A DNA stretch of 22,257 nucleotides from Methylotenera sp. (GTDB lineage: Bacteria > Pseudomonadota > Gammaproteobacteria > Burkholderiales > Methylophilaceae). The stretch is taken from the NCBI GenBank assembly GCA_005791685.1, contig SXVG01000038.1, positions 1 to 22,257 on the forward strand, read 5' to 3'. Position numbers and translations under genes: made by a program. This document shows positions 1 through 6,937 of the stretch, piece by piece. Position 1 is the first letter of the stretch. Every line of letters starts with the position of its first letter. The notes beneath the pieces were generated by a model. The model was given only the letters and a program-made list of their open reading frames with translations, ran no database searches and was not told the DNA's origin.

Positions 1-59
1 GAAATGTGCGGTGCTAAAGCGGTTTTAGCGTAAGGCAGTGCGGGTAAGGTGTGTTCCAT
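1..59 (-). CDS. sodB: Iron/manganese superoxide dismutase, N-terminal fragment
   Basis: Only the first 19 codons plus two bases lie in the window; the gene continues off the left edge. Reading the minus strand from an ATG at 59-57 gives a peptide starting MEHTLPALPYAK and continuing TALAPHI, which matches the highly conserved N-terminus of Fe-type superoxide dismutases (ELPALPY...ALAPHIS), including the histidine that is normally the first metal ligand. An AAAGGA ribosome binding site sits about 7 bases upstream of the ATG. Fe/Mn superoxide dismutases convert superoxide to hydrogen peroxide and oxygen in the cytoplasm. The Fe versus Mn form cannot be decided from this fragment. Its promoter should lie in the 84-base gap before the xerC stop, but no clear -35/-10 pair is visible there. 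Confidence 0.85.
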   Translation of the reverse strand, partial: MEHTLPALPYAKTALAPHI

Positions 60-143
60 GATGGGTCCTTTAAGGATAATTTTTAAGTAAAAAGGCTTAA
101 GCGCTATTTTGCCATAATAACAGGGTAATTTAGTAGGGTATTG

Positions 144-1025
144 CTATTTTTTCTTGGCGCGCGGGTGCGCTTGGTCATAGACGCTGGCTAAATGCTGAAA
201 ATCCAAGTGGGTATAGACTTGGGTGGTGCTGATGTTGGCATGCCCGAGCATTTCTTGCACGGCACGTAAATCTTGGCTGGATTGCAATACGTGGCTGGCA
301 AAACTGTGGCGCAACAAATGCGGGTGCACGCTGCTGTTCACGCCTTGCTTGATGGCCCATAGTTTGACCCGGTATTGCACGGCGCGTGGGCTAATGCGTT
401 TGCCTTGTTGCGTGACAAATAAAGCATTTGGATTGCTGTCGGCAATGGCTATATTCGCGCGGCGATCCAGCCAGACTTTGATGGCCTGACTGGCATGGCG
501 GCCCATGGGCACGATGCGGGTTTTATTGCCTTTACCGGTCACCGTCAGCGTGCCGGCAGCAAAGTCCAGCATGGCACAGTCTAAATTGACCAATTCAGCC
601 AAGCGTAAACCTGAGGAATAGAACAGTTCTAAAATGGCATGATCGCGTTGCGCCAGCAGGTCGTCGCCGGCGATATCGACAAATTTAACCGCTTGGTCGG
701 TGGACAAAGCTTGCGGTAGGGTTTTGGCCGATTTGGGTGCGCGTAAGCCTATCACTGGGTTTTGTTGGTAGCCTTGCTGGTGGACTAAATAAGCAAAATA
801 GCCACGCCATGCCGACAGTGCGCGGGCGATGCTTTTGCCGCTTAGGCCGCGGCTGTGTAAGGTCGCGATAAAGCGCCTAATTTGCCCACTTTGCACTTGC
901 GCCAGCTCGGTGTCGCCAAGCAAAGACGCCAGCAATTGGATGTCTCTGGCATAATTTTTGAGGGTGAGCGCACTGAGGCCGCGCTCAAAAGTCAGGTGTT
1001 GCAGGTAGTCTTTAAGGTGGTGCAC
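144..1025 (-). CDS. xerC: Tyrosine recombinase XerC
   Basis: 293-residue site-specific tyrosine recombinase that, with XerD, resolves chromosome dimers at dif; the length is typical of XerC. The N-terminal SAM-like DNA-binding domain spans about residues 1-90 and the catalytic domain about 105-290. All six catalytic residues are visible: R141 (in SGLRLAE), K165 (GKGNK), H236 and R239 (HLLRHSFASH), H262 (LGHANIS) and nucleophile Y271 (QVYTHLD). The start is a GTG at 1025-1023; no ATG lies between it and the upstream TAG. It is the last gene of the dapF-DUF484-xerC operon, 18 bases after DUF484 and in the same frame. XerC rather than XerD is inferred from this dapF/DUF484 neighbourhood, which is conserved in many proteobacteria. 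Confidence 0.93.
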   Translation of the reverse strand: MHHLKDYLQHLTFERGLSALTLKNYARDIQLLASLLGDTELAQVQSGQIRRFIATLHSRGLSGKSIARALSAWRGYFAYLVHQQGYQQNPVIGLRAPKSAKTLPQALSTDQAVKFVDIAGDDLLAQRDHAILELFYSSGLRLAELVNLDCAMLDFAAGTLTVTGKGNKTRIVPMGRHASQAIKVWLDRRANIAIADSNPNALFVTQQGKRISPRAVQYRVKLWAIKQGVNSSVHPHLLRHSFASHVLQSSQDLRAVQEMLGHANISTTQVYTHLDFQHLASVYDQAHPRAKKK

Positions 1026-1043
1026 GGGCAGCTGAGCGACTCG

Positions 1044-1712
1044 CTAGAGATGAGCGGCAACCGCTGCACTGACCAAATCGCCTATGCGTTGTAAATACAT
1101 GGAGCCCATGTCGGCTTTAAAGCGAGCTGGGTCTTCTGTACCCAGTATGAGCACGCCGTAAACCTGTTTTTTATCGCTAAGCGGGATAAAAGCGAAAGAC
1201 TGTAAGGGTGCTGGCACTAAGCCGTCGGCCGACGCTGGTTTTTCACCGCAATGGGGTAGGCTTAACGCGCTGACCCAGTCCTGAAATGGGCTAGACACGG
1301 CGCTGAATAATTTGTCTTGGGCTAGCGATGGGTCGCTAGGCGCTTGCCAAATCAAAAGCTGGCTGTGTGACACGGCAAAGATGTCCTGCATGCTTTGCGC
1401 CAGCAGATTGCTGAGGCCGTCTAGGCTAGTGCTGGCAAGCAGCTGAACGCTAAATTGATGGACATGCCCACTGATTTTGTCATTTTGTTCAGCAAAGGCG
1501 ATCAGCTGCGCCATGTTGTTTTCCATGGCCCGTATTTTGTCGCGTTGGGCTAATTGTTGGCGTTCGGTCAGTGAAATGGTGCCGTTGCCGTGTGGGCTGG
1601 GTAGAAAAATTTCCGTGAGTAAATGCGCCTGTTGCTCAAAAAAGTGCGGGTGCTTACGCAAATACGCGCCCACTTGCTCGGCGTAAAGTTGGTCTTCTTG
1701 ATTTTGTTGCAT
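1044..1712 (-). CDS. DUF484 family protein
   Basis: 222-residue cytoplasmic protein of the DUF484 family, almost always found between dapF and xerC in proteobacteria; its function is not established. The N-terminal part (about residues 8-30) carries the family's pattern of a short helix followed by LRKHPHFFEQ. A probable coiled-coil helix follows at about 50-80 (ERQQLAQRDKIRAMENN), then a GAF-like alpha/beta region from about 85 to 215 with the strand FAFIPLSDKKQVYGVLILG. GAF-like folds often bind small ligands, but none can be named here. The ATG at 1712 has an AAGGA ribosome binding site 6 bases upstream. It lies 37 bases downstream of dapF and 18 bases before xerC, so it is very probably co-transcribed with both. 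Confidence 0.88.
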   Translation of the reverse strand: MQQNQEDQLYAEQVGAYLRKHPHFFEQQAHLLTEIFLPSPHGNGTISLTERQQLAQRDKIRAMENNMAQLIAFAEQNDKISGHVHQFSVQLLASTSLDGLSNLLAQSMQDIFAVSHSQLLIWQAPSDPSLAQDKLFSAVSSPFQDWVSALSLPHCGEKPASADGLVPAPLQSFAFIPLSDKKQVYGVLILGTEDPARFKADMGSMYLQRIGDLVSAAVAAHL

Positions 1713-1749
1713 GGTAATCCTTGAGTAGCGCTAATGGGCTTTCGTCACT

Positions 1750-2592
1750 TTAGCTTATGGTGATGCTGCCGGTAAATACGGTCACGGCCGGGCCCGTCAT
1801 CATGACAGGCGCATCCCCGCCTTGCCAGGCAATGGACAGTTCGCCGCCGCGTGCACTTACTTTGACTGGCGAGCTTAATCGACCTAATTGGATGCCGGCG
1901 ACGACGGCGGCACAGGCGCCAGTGCCGCAGGCCAGGGTTTCTCCGCTGCCACGTTCAAACACGCGTAATTTAATGTGCTGAGCATGGATGATCTGCATGA
2001 AGCCGGCATTCACGCGTTGAGGAAAACGCGGATGCCGTTCAATTTGCTGACCCAATGGCACTACCGGCGCCATGTCGACGTCGTCAACTATTTGTACGGC
2101 ATGCGGGTTGCCCATGGACACGGCGGCTATTTGCAGCACTTGCTCGCCCACCTGTAGGGCGTAACTGGGCGCTTGGGCATCGGCGATAAAAGGGAGGTCG
2201 CGCGGGGCGAATTTAGGTGCACCCATGTTGACCGTCACCAGGCCATTTTCTTCTAATTGGGGGCGGATGATGCCGCTCGCCGTTTCTACCGTGATGGCTT
2301 TTTTATCGCTTAAGCCTTGCTCGACCACGAAACGCACAAAGCAACGCGCGCCATTGCCGCACTGGGCGACTTCGCTGCCGTCGGCATTAAAAATGCGGTA
2401 TTTAAAATCAGCGATGCTGGACGATTCAACCAGTAGCAGTTGATCGAAGCCCACTCCCAATTGGCGGTGCGCTAAACGTTGGATGAGCTCAGGCGTGAGA
2501 TGGACTGTTTGATGGATAGCATCAATCACCATGAAGTCATTGCCGGCGCCCTGCATTTTGCTGAATTTTAATTGGGTGGATAGCGGGTTCAT
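1750..2592 (-). CDS. dapF: Diaminopimelate epimerase
   Basis: 280-residue enzyme that interconverts LL- and meso-diaminopimelate, the last epimerisation in lysine synthesis and the source of meso-DAP for peptidoglycan. It is a PLP-independent two-cysteine racemase; both active-site cysteines are present, C78 in AQCGNGARC and C222 in LACGTGACA. The N-terminal signature KMQGAGNDF and the central SMGNPHAV are also intact. The ATG at 2592 was chosen because it puts the family signature at residue 12 as usual. An upstream in-frame ATG at 2622 would add ten atypical residues. A short AAGG lies only 3 bases from the chosen ATG. First gene of the operon with DUF484 and xerC, diverging from metK. Confidence 0.95.
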   Translation of the reverse strand: MNPLSTQLKFSKMQGAGNDFMVIDAIHQTVHLTPELIQRLAHRQLGVGFDQLLLVESSSIADFKYRIFNADGSEVAQCGNGARCFVRFVVEQGLSDKKAITVETASGIIRPQLEENGLVTVNMGAPKFAPRDLPFIADAQAPSYALQVGEQVLQIAAVSMGNPHAVQIVDDVDMAPVVPLGQQIERHPRFPQRVNAGFMQIIHAQHIKLRVFERGSGETLACGTGACAAVVAGIQLGRLSSPVKVSARGGELSIAWQGGDAPVMMTGPAVTVFTGSITIS

Positions 2593-2599
2593 AAGCCTT

Positions 2600-2605
2600 A
2601 TTATA
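2600..2605 (-). promoter_or_regulatory. Candidate -10 box for dapF operon
   Basis: A perfect TATAAT on the minus strand ends 7 bases before the dapF ATG. If used, transcription would start at or next to the start codon, giving a leaderless or nearly leaderless mRNA. No good -35 element is seen 16-18 bases upstream, so this may be chance in an AT-rich stretch. Confidence 0.3.
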
Positions 2606-2697
2606 AATTGATAGTTAAGCAAGACCGTTTTTTATTGCAATATTTTAGTCTTATTATTCAATACTTAGGTAGAATGCTAACTCGGTAACTGACCTGA

Positions 2698-2724
2698 TTG
2701 TCATGCTTTAGCCTTTAGTATGAT
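2698..2724 (+). promoter_or_regulatory. Candidate sigma-70 promoter of metK
   Basis: TTGTCA (2698-2703) and TATGAT (2719-2724) each match the consensus at five of six positions, separated by a slightly short 15-base spacer. The spacer contains two tandem CTTTAG copies (2706-2711 and 2713-2718). GTCAT (2700-2704) and ATGAC (2723-2727) form an inverted repeat around them, which could be an operator. The leader would be about 35 bases, too short for a known SAM riboswitch, and none is recognised. Confidence 0.45.
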
Positions 2725-2766
2725 GACCATTTCATTTTTTTATAGATTACTTTTCAAGGCGCACAC

Positions 2767-3924
2767 ATGAACGAATATCTTTTTACTTCAGAATCCGTTT
2801 CTGAAGGTCACCCAGACAAACTCGCAGACCAAGTATCAGACAGTATTTTAGACGCGATTCTAGCGCAAGACCCGACAGCACGGGTGGCCGCAGAAACCTT
2901 AGCCAATACCGGCTTAATTGTGTTGGCCGGTGAAATTACCACCACGGCTAACGTTGATTACATTAAAGTCGCGCGTGAGACCATTAAACGCATAGGTTAC
3001 GACAACACCGATTACGGCATAGACTACAAAGGCTGTGCGGTATTGGTGGCTTACGACAAACAATCGCCTGACATTGCCCAAGGGGTGGATGGCGCGCACG
3101 ATGACCCACTGGACCAAGGGGCCGGCGATCAAGGTTTGATGTTTGGCTACGCTTGCGATGAAACCCCGCAATTGATGCCTTTGCCCATTTGGATGTCGCA
3201 CCGCATCATGGAACGCCAAGCGCAGTTGCGTAAAGATGGCCGCCTGCCTTGGTTGCGTCCGGATGCTAAATCGCAAGTCACCATCAAATACCAAGATGGC
3301 AAAGCCAGCGCCATTGACACCGTGGTGGTGTCAACCCAGCACGCACCAGAGATGGAATTAAAAGACATACGCGAAGCGGTGATAGAAGAAATCATCAAAC
3401 CCACCTTGCCTAAAGAGCTGATTAAAGGCGACATTAAGTTTTTGGTGAATCCTACTGGCCGTTTTGTTATTGGTGGCCCACAAGGCGACTGTGGTTTAAC
3501 CGGTCGTAAAATCATCGTCGATACCTACGGTGGCGCCGCGCCTCATGGCGGCGGGGCGTTCTCCGGCAAAGACCCATCCAAAGTAGACCGTTCAGCGGCC
3601 TACGCTGGCCGTTATGTGGCTAAGAACATAGTCGCGGCCGGCCTGGCTTCACGTTGCTTGGTGCAAATCTCTTACGCGATAGGCGTGGCGCAACCGACCT
3701 CCATCATGGTTGAGACTTACGGCACCGGCAAGGTATCCAACGAGGTGCTGACGGCATTGGTGCGCGAACACTTTGATTTGCGCCCTAAAGGCATAGTGAA
3801 GATGCTGGATTTACTGCGTCCTATCTATACTAAGACTGCCGCTTACGGACACTTTGGCCGTGACGAACCCGAGTTCACTTGGGAAGCCATCGACAAAGCG
3901 GCGGCATTAAAAGCCTCGATTTAG
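2767..3924 (+). CDS. metK: S-adenosylmethionine synthase
   Basis: 385-residue methionine adenosyltransferase making SAM from methionine and ATP in the cytoplasm; the length is standard. Signatures seen include SVSEGHPDK near the N-terminus (ATP-site H15 and metal-binding D17), GAGDQGLMFGYA (about 118-129) and the glycine-rich loop GGGAFSGKDPSKVDRSAAY (about residues 260-278), which includes P-loop-like and lysine contacts. The ATG at 2767 is preceded by AAGG at about 7 bases. It diverges from dapF, and a strong terminator 27 bases downstream separates it from ahcY, so the two SAM-cycle genes can be regulated independently. In this cluster it feeds methyltransferases whose product is cleared by AhcY. 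Confidence 0.97.
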   Translation: MNEYLFTSESVSEGHPDKLADQVSDSILDAILAQDPTARVAAETLANTGLIVLAGEITTTANVDYIKVARETIKRIGYDNTDYGIDYKGCAVLVAYDKQSPDIAQGVDGAHDDPLDQGAGDQGLMFGYACDETPQLMPLPIWMSHRIMERQAQLRKDGRLPWLRPDAKSQVTIKYQDGKASAIDTVVVSTQHAPEMELKDIREAVIEEIIKPTLPKELIKGDIKFLVNPTGRFVIGGPQGDCGLTGRKIIVDTYGGAAPHGGGAFSGKDPSKVDRSAAYAGRYVAKNIVAAGLASRCLVQISYAIGVAQPTSIMVETYGTGKVSNEVLTALVREHFDLRPKGIVKMLDLLRPIYTKTAAYGHFGRDEPEFTWEAIDKAAALKASI

Positions 3925-3951
3925 ATGGGTCGTTTTGCTGGTTTAAACAAT

Positions 3952-3991
3952 CGGCCGTGACGCAGTGTATTACTGCTCACGGCCGTTTTTT
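3952..3991 (+). terminator. Rho-independent terminator after metK
   Basis: CGGCCGTGA (3952-3960) pairs perfectly with TCACGGCCG (3977-3985). The inner arms GCAGT (3962-3966) and ACTGC (3972-3976) extend the stem to 14 pairs with one bulged C and a 5-base loop. Six Ts follow (3986-3991). Confidence 0.93.
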
Positions 3992-4023
3992 ATGGCTAAG
4001 ACAGCAGGCTAAAATGCCGCGGC

Positions 4024-4052
4024 TTGGATTGCTTAAAGAAATCAAGTATAAT
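4024..4052 (+). promoter_or_regulatory. Promoter of the ahcY transcript
   Basis: A perfect TATAAT -10 box (4047-4052) is preceded at 17 bases by TTGGAT (4024-4029), a weak -35 that keeps the TTG. The predicted start, about 7-8 bases after the -10, falls at 4059-4061, exactly where the SAH aptamer stem begins. That agreement strongly supports the call. Confidence 0.75.
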
Positions 4053-4060
4053 CGCCACCA

Positions 4061-4118
4061 TTCCGAGGAGCGTTGCGAGAGTTCTTCTCCCAGGCTCGGA
4101 ATAGCTTAAACGACGCTC
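4061..4118 (+). ncRNA. SAH riboswitch aptamer (S-adenosylhomocysteine-sensing)
   Basis: The segment carries the conserved core of the SAH riboswitch class known upstream of ahcY in proteobacteria: CCGAGGAGCG ... CCAGGCTCGG ... ACGACGCTC. P1 pairs 4061-4067 (TTCCGAG) with 4095-4101 (CTCGGAA), seven pairs. A small hairpin pairs GAGA (4077-4080) with TCTC (4086-4089). The long-range helix pairs 4068-4075 (GAGCGTTG) with 4111-4118 (CGACGCTC), eight pairs including one G-U. Known members switch their gene on when SAH accumulates, so AhcY is made when its substrate builds up. The aptamer lies about 100 bases upstream of the ahcY start. Confidence 0.95.
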
Positions 4119-4214
4119 ACCTTATTAACCGTGCCGGGCACGGGATACGGGTGAGACAAGCGAACCGCCTCTCAAGTAACATCCCCCATCCCTCCGGTCA
4201 CATATTCAAGGAAA
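4116..4214 (+). promoter_or_regulatory. Expression platform and ahcY ribosome binding site
   Basis: CTCACC (4116-4121), whose first bases form the 3' strand of the aptamer's long-range helix, can instead pair with GGTGAG (4150-4155). The loop between holds a GC hairpin, CCGTG (4129-4133) with CACGG (4139-4143). A third option pairs TGAGA (4152-4156) with TCTCA (4170-4174). These mutually exclusive pairings look like a switching platform. There is no U-tract, so control at translation is more likely than termination. The ribosome binding site is AAGGAAA (4208-4214). Confidence 0.55.
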
Positions 4215-4220
4215 TTGAAC

Positions 4221-5645
4221 ATGAATGCTGTGACTGCTGATAATGAAAATACAGTAAAAGACTACGTGATTGCCGATATCGGCTTGGCCGCTTTTGGCCG
4301 TAAAGAAATTGCCATTGCCGAAACCGAAATGCCAGGCTTGATGGCTATCCGCGAAGAGTTTGCCCTAATCCAACCGCTCAAAGGCGCGCGCATTACCGGT
4401 AGCTTGCACATGACCATACAAACCGCCGTGCTCATAGAAACGCTAAAAGACTTAGGCGCAGACGTGCGCTGGGCGTCGTGCAATATTTATTCTACCCAAG
4501 ACCATGCGGCGGCGGCGATTGCGGCTGGCGGTACACCGGTATTTGCCATTAAAGGCGAAACCTTGGTCGAGTATTGGGATTACACCCACCGTATTTTCGA
4601 GTGGGCTGACGGCGGCTACAGCAACATGATATTGGACGACGGTGGCGACGCGACCTTGCTCTTGCATTTAGGCACGCGCGCTGAAAAAGATTTAAGCTTG
4701 GTAGCCCACCCCACTTCAGAAGAAGAAGTGTGCTTGTTTGATGCCATTAAAGCCAAATTAAAAGTCGATCCAACTTGGTATTCTGTGCGTTTGGCTAAAA
4801 TCATAGGCGTGACCGAAGAAACCACCACCGGTGTGCACCGTTTGTATCAAATGCACAAAGAAGGCAAACTGACTTTCCCGGCGATTAACGTCAATGACTC
4901 GGTGACCAAATCGAAATTCGATAATTTGTACGGTTGCCGTGAATCTTTGGTGGATGCCATTAAGCGCGCCACCGATGTCATGGTGGCGGGTAAGGTGGCG
5001 GTAGTGGCCGGTTACGGCGACGTGGGTAAAGGTTCCGCACAAGCGTTACGTGCCTTGTCTGCGCAAGTTTGGGTAACCGAGATAGACCCCATTTGTGCCT
5101 TGCAAGCGGCCATGGAAGGCTACCGTGTGGTGACCATGGATTACGCGGCGGAACACGCCGATATTTTTGTTACGGCGACCGGCAATTACCACGTGATTAC
5201 CCATGAGCACATGGCTAAAATGAAAGATCAGGCCATCGTTTGTAACATTGGCCATTTTGATAACGAGATCGACGTGGCCTCACTGGAAAAATACCAATGG
5301 GATGAAATTAAACCGCAAGTGGACCACGTGATTTTCCCGGACGGTAAAAAAATTATTCTGTTGGCAAAAGGCCGTCTGGTCAATTTAGGTTGTGGTACCG
5401 GTCATCCGAGCTACGTCATGAGTTCTAGCTTTGCTAACCAAACCATTGCACAAATTGAATTATTTACGCAAACTGCTAACTACCCGGTGGGTGTGTATAC
5501 CTTGCCTAAGCACTTGGACGAAAAGGTGGCGATTTTGCAATTACGTAAACTCAATGCGCAACTGTCGACCTTAACTGATCAACAAGCGGCCTACATAGGC
5601 GTGCAAAAGCAAGGCCCGTACAAACCGGATACGTATCGCTATTAG
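4221..5645 (+). CDS. ahcY: Adenosylhomocysteinase (SAH hydrolase)
   Basis: 474-residue NAD-dependent enzyme that splits S-adenosylhomocysteine to homocysteine and adenosine, removing the inhibitory by-product of SAM-dependent methylation. The substrate domain contains the conserved stretches ITGSLHMTIQTA and SCNIYSTQDHAAAA and the lysine/aspartate pair in SVTKSKFDN (K230, D234). The NAD-binding Rossmann loop reads VAGYGDVGKGSA (about 262-273), and the C-terminal tail KPDTYRY matches the family ending that reaches the neighbouring subunit's cofactor site. The ATG at 4221 was chosen because AAGGAAA lies 6 bases upstream; an in-frame TTG at 4215 is less likely. Controlled by the SAH riboswitch and followed by a hairpin terminator. 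Confidence 0.97.
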   Translation: MNAVTADNENTVKDYVIADIGLAAFGRKEIAIAETEMPGLMAIREEFALIQPLKGARITGSLHMTIQTAVLIETLKDLGADVRWASCNIYSTQDHAAAAIAAGGTPVFAIKGETLVEYWDYTHRIFEWADGGYSNMILDDGGDATLLLHLGTRAEKDLSLVAHPTSEEEVCLFDAIKAKLKVDPTWYSVRLAKIIGVTEETTTGVHRLYQMHKEGKLTFPAINVNDSVTKSKFDNLYGCRESLVDAIKRATDVMVAGKVAVVAGYGDVGKGSAQALRALSAQVWVTEIDPICALQAAMEGYRVVTMDYAAEHADIFVTATGNYHVITHEHMAKMKDQAIVCNIGHFDNEIDVASLEKYQWDEIKPQVDHVIFPDGKKIILLAKGRLVNLGCGTGHPSYVMSSSFANQTIAQIELFTQTANYPVGVYTLPKHLDEKVAILQLRKLNAQLSTLTDQQAAYIGVQKQGPYKPDTYRY

Positions 5646-5680
5646 AAGCCACGGCCGGTTTACCGGCCAGTGGCTTGTTA
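5646..5680 (+). terminator. Hairpin terminator after ahcY
   Basis: AAGCCACGGCCGG (5646-5658) pairs with CCGGCC-A-GTGGCTT (5663-5676) around a TTTA loop, 13 pairs with one extra A. The downstream tract is only TTGTTA, so termination may be partial, letting some transcripts read into the membrane protein gene and metF. Confidence 0.7.
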
Positions 5681-5717
5681 TCAGTTTGTTCTGATGAGTC
5701 CGTGGGAGGAGGGTTGC

Positions 5718-6071
5718 ATGAGATTATTATTAGGATGGCTATTGAATGCCTTGGCGCTGTTAACCGTGGCCTACTATGTACCTAACATTCATGTGGCCGA
5801 TTTTTCTACGGCTTTGCTGGCCGCTCTGGTCATAGGCTTGGTCAATATGATGATTAGGCCTATTTTGTTGCTATTAACCTTACCGATTACCCTGCTGACA
5901 TTTGGCCTGTTTTTGTTGGTCATTAACGGCTGCTTATTTTATGCGGTAGGCTATGTCTTGCCGGGTTTTGAAGTGCAAACTTTCAGCGCGAGTGTATTGG
6001 GCGCCTTGCTTTACAGCGTGCTGGCTTGGTTATTGGCCGCCCTTATTATTGAAGATAAAAAAGGCAATTAG
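5718..6071 (+). CDS. Phage holin family (YvlD/DUF360-like) small membrane protein
   Basis: 117-residue, very hydrophobic protein with about four membrane segments (roughly residues 3-20, 30-47, 50-78 and 88-110) and a short charged C-terminus, EDKKGN. The pattern GWLLNALALLTVAYYVP ... NMMIRPILLLLTLPITLLTFGLF is that of the PF04020 'phage holin family', integral membrane proteins of unknown function that are not tied to phages. The ATG at 5718 was chosen over an upstream GTG inside the ahcY terminator because a strong GGGAGGAGGG precedes it. Only one base separates its TAG from the metF ATG, so the two are translationally linked. A gene of this family between ahcY and metF is common in betaproteobacteria. 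Its link to one-carbon metabolism is unknown. Confidence 0.85.
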   Translation: MRLLLGWLLNALALLTVAYYVPNIHVADFSTALLAALVIGLVNMMIRPILLLLTLPITLLTFGLFLLVINGCLFYAVGYVLPGFEVQTFSASVLGALLYSVLAWLLAALIIEDKKGN

Positions 6072-6072
6072 A

Positions 6073-6903
6073 ATGAACAGCACCGCATACAGCTTTGAGT
6101 TTTTCCCGCCTAAAACAGCAGAAGGCGTGGCGACGCTGCGCGAAACGCGCGCAGAATTGGCTAAATTCAAGCCGGAGTTCTTTTCGGTGACCTTTGGTGC
6201 GGGTGGATCTACCCGTGACAGAACCATGGAAACCGTATTGGAAATTCAGCAGGAAGGGTTTCAAGCGGCGCCGCATATTTCCTGTATTTCTTCGAGCAAA
6301 GAAGAAATACGCGCTTTATTGCACGCTTACCAAGCGCAGGGCATTAACCGTTTGGTGGCCTTGCGGGGCGACGTGCCTTCAGGCGAAGTGAGTTCAGGTG
6401 ATTTTCGCTACGCGGCGGAATTGGTGGCGTTTATACGCGCTGAAACAGGGCAGCATTTTCACATAGAAGTGGCGGCTTACCCAGAGTTTCACCCGGAAGC
6501 TAAAACCCCAGAGGCGGATTTATTGAATTTGCGGCGTAAGGTGGATGCCGGGGCCAATTCGGCCATTACCCAATATTTTTATAATGCCGATGCCTATTTC
6601 CGCTTTATCGATCAGTGTGCGGCGGCGGGCATTAACGTGCCTATCGTGCCTGGCATCATGCCGATATACAACATCACCCAATTGGCGCGCTTTTCAACCG
6701 TGTGTGGCGCGGAGATTCCCAGATGGTTAAAACTGAGGTTGGAAGAATACGGCGATGACATGGCTTCTTTACGCGCGTTTGGTATCGATGTCGTGACGGA
6801 TTTGTGCGAAACCTTGCGTGTGTTTGGCGCACCGGGTTTGCATTTTTATACCTTGAATCGTGCCGGCGTGATTGCCAACATCATAGGCAATTTGCCCGAC
6901 TAA
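6073..6903 (+). CDS. metF: 5,10-Methylenetetrahydrofolate reductase
   Basis: 276-residue FAD-dependent TIM-barrel enzyme that reduces methylene-tetrahydrofolate to 5-methyl-tetrahydrofolate, the methyl donor for methionine synthase. Visible signatures are SFEFFPPKT with the catalytic glutamate E9, FSVTFGAGGSTRDRT (about 37-51), LVALRGD with D100, and the folate-site stretch ITQYFYNADAYFRFID. Length matches the short bacterial MetF without a regulatory domain. The ATG at 6073 follows the previous stop by one base, with AAGG just upstream. It completes a metK-ahcY-metF set; methionine synthase itself is not in the window. The product restores methionine for MetK. Only a weak 4-pair hairpin (6907-6920) follows it. 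Confidence 0.95.
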   Translation: MNSTAYSFEFFPPKTAEGVATLRETRAELAKFKPEFFSVTFGAGGSTRDRTMETVLEIQQEGFQAAPHISCISSSKEEIRALLHAYQAQGINRLVALRGDVPSGEVSSGDFRYAAELVAFIRAETGQHFHIEVAAYPEFHPEAKTPEADLLNLRRKVDAGANSAITQYFYNADAYFRFIDQCAAAGINVPIVPGIMPIYNITQLARFSTVCGAEIPRWLKLRLEEYGDDMASLRAFGIDVVTDLCETLRVFGAPGLHFYTLNRAGVIANIIGNLPD

Positions 6904-6937
6904 AACAGCGTTCAGGCGCTATCTTTAAGCAGGGCAT

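Noticed and set aside
2640..2766. Possible SAM or SAM/SAH riboswitch upstream of metK
   Set aside because: The interval does not match the conserved cores of the SAM riboswitch classes I can recall, and the likely promoter leaves a leader of only about 35 bases. A covariance-model search would settle it.
4262..5255. Long open frames antisense to ahcY, and similar antisense frames in metK, prlC and ptsI
   Set aside because: They lie opposite clearly conserved genes, have no ribosome binding sites and show no recognisable domains. They are shadows of biased codon use.
6905..6922. Terminator between metF and the toxin gene
   Set aside because: AGCG/CGCT gives only four pairs with a 6-base loop and no proper T-run.
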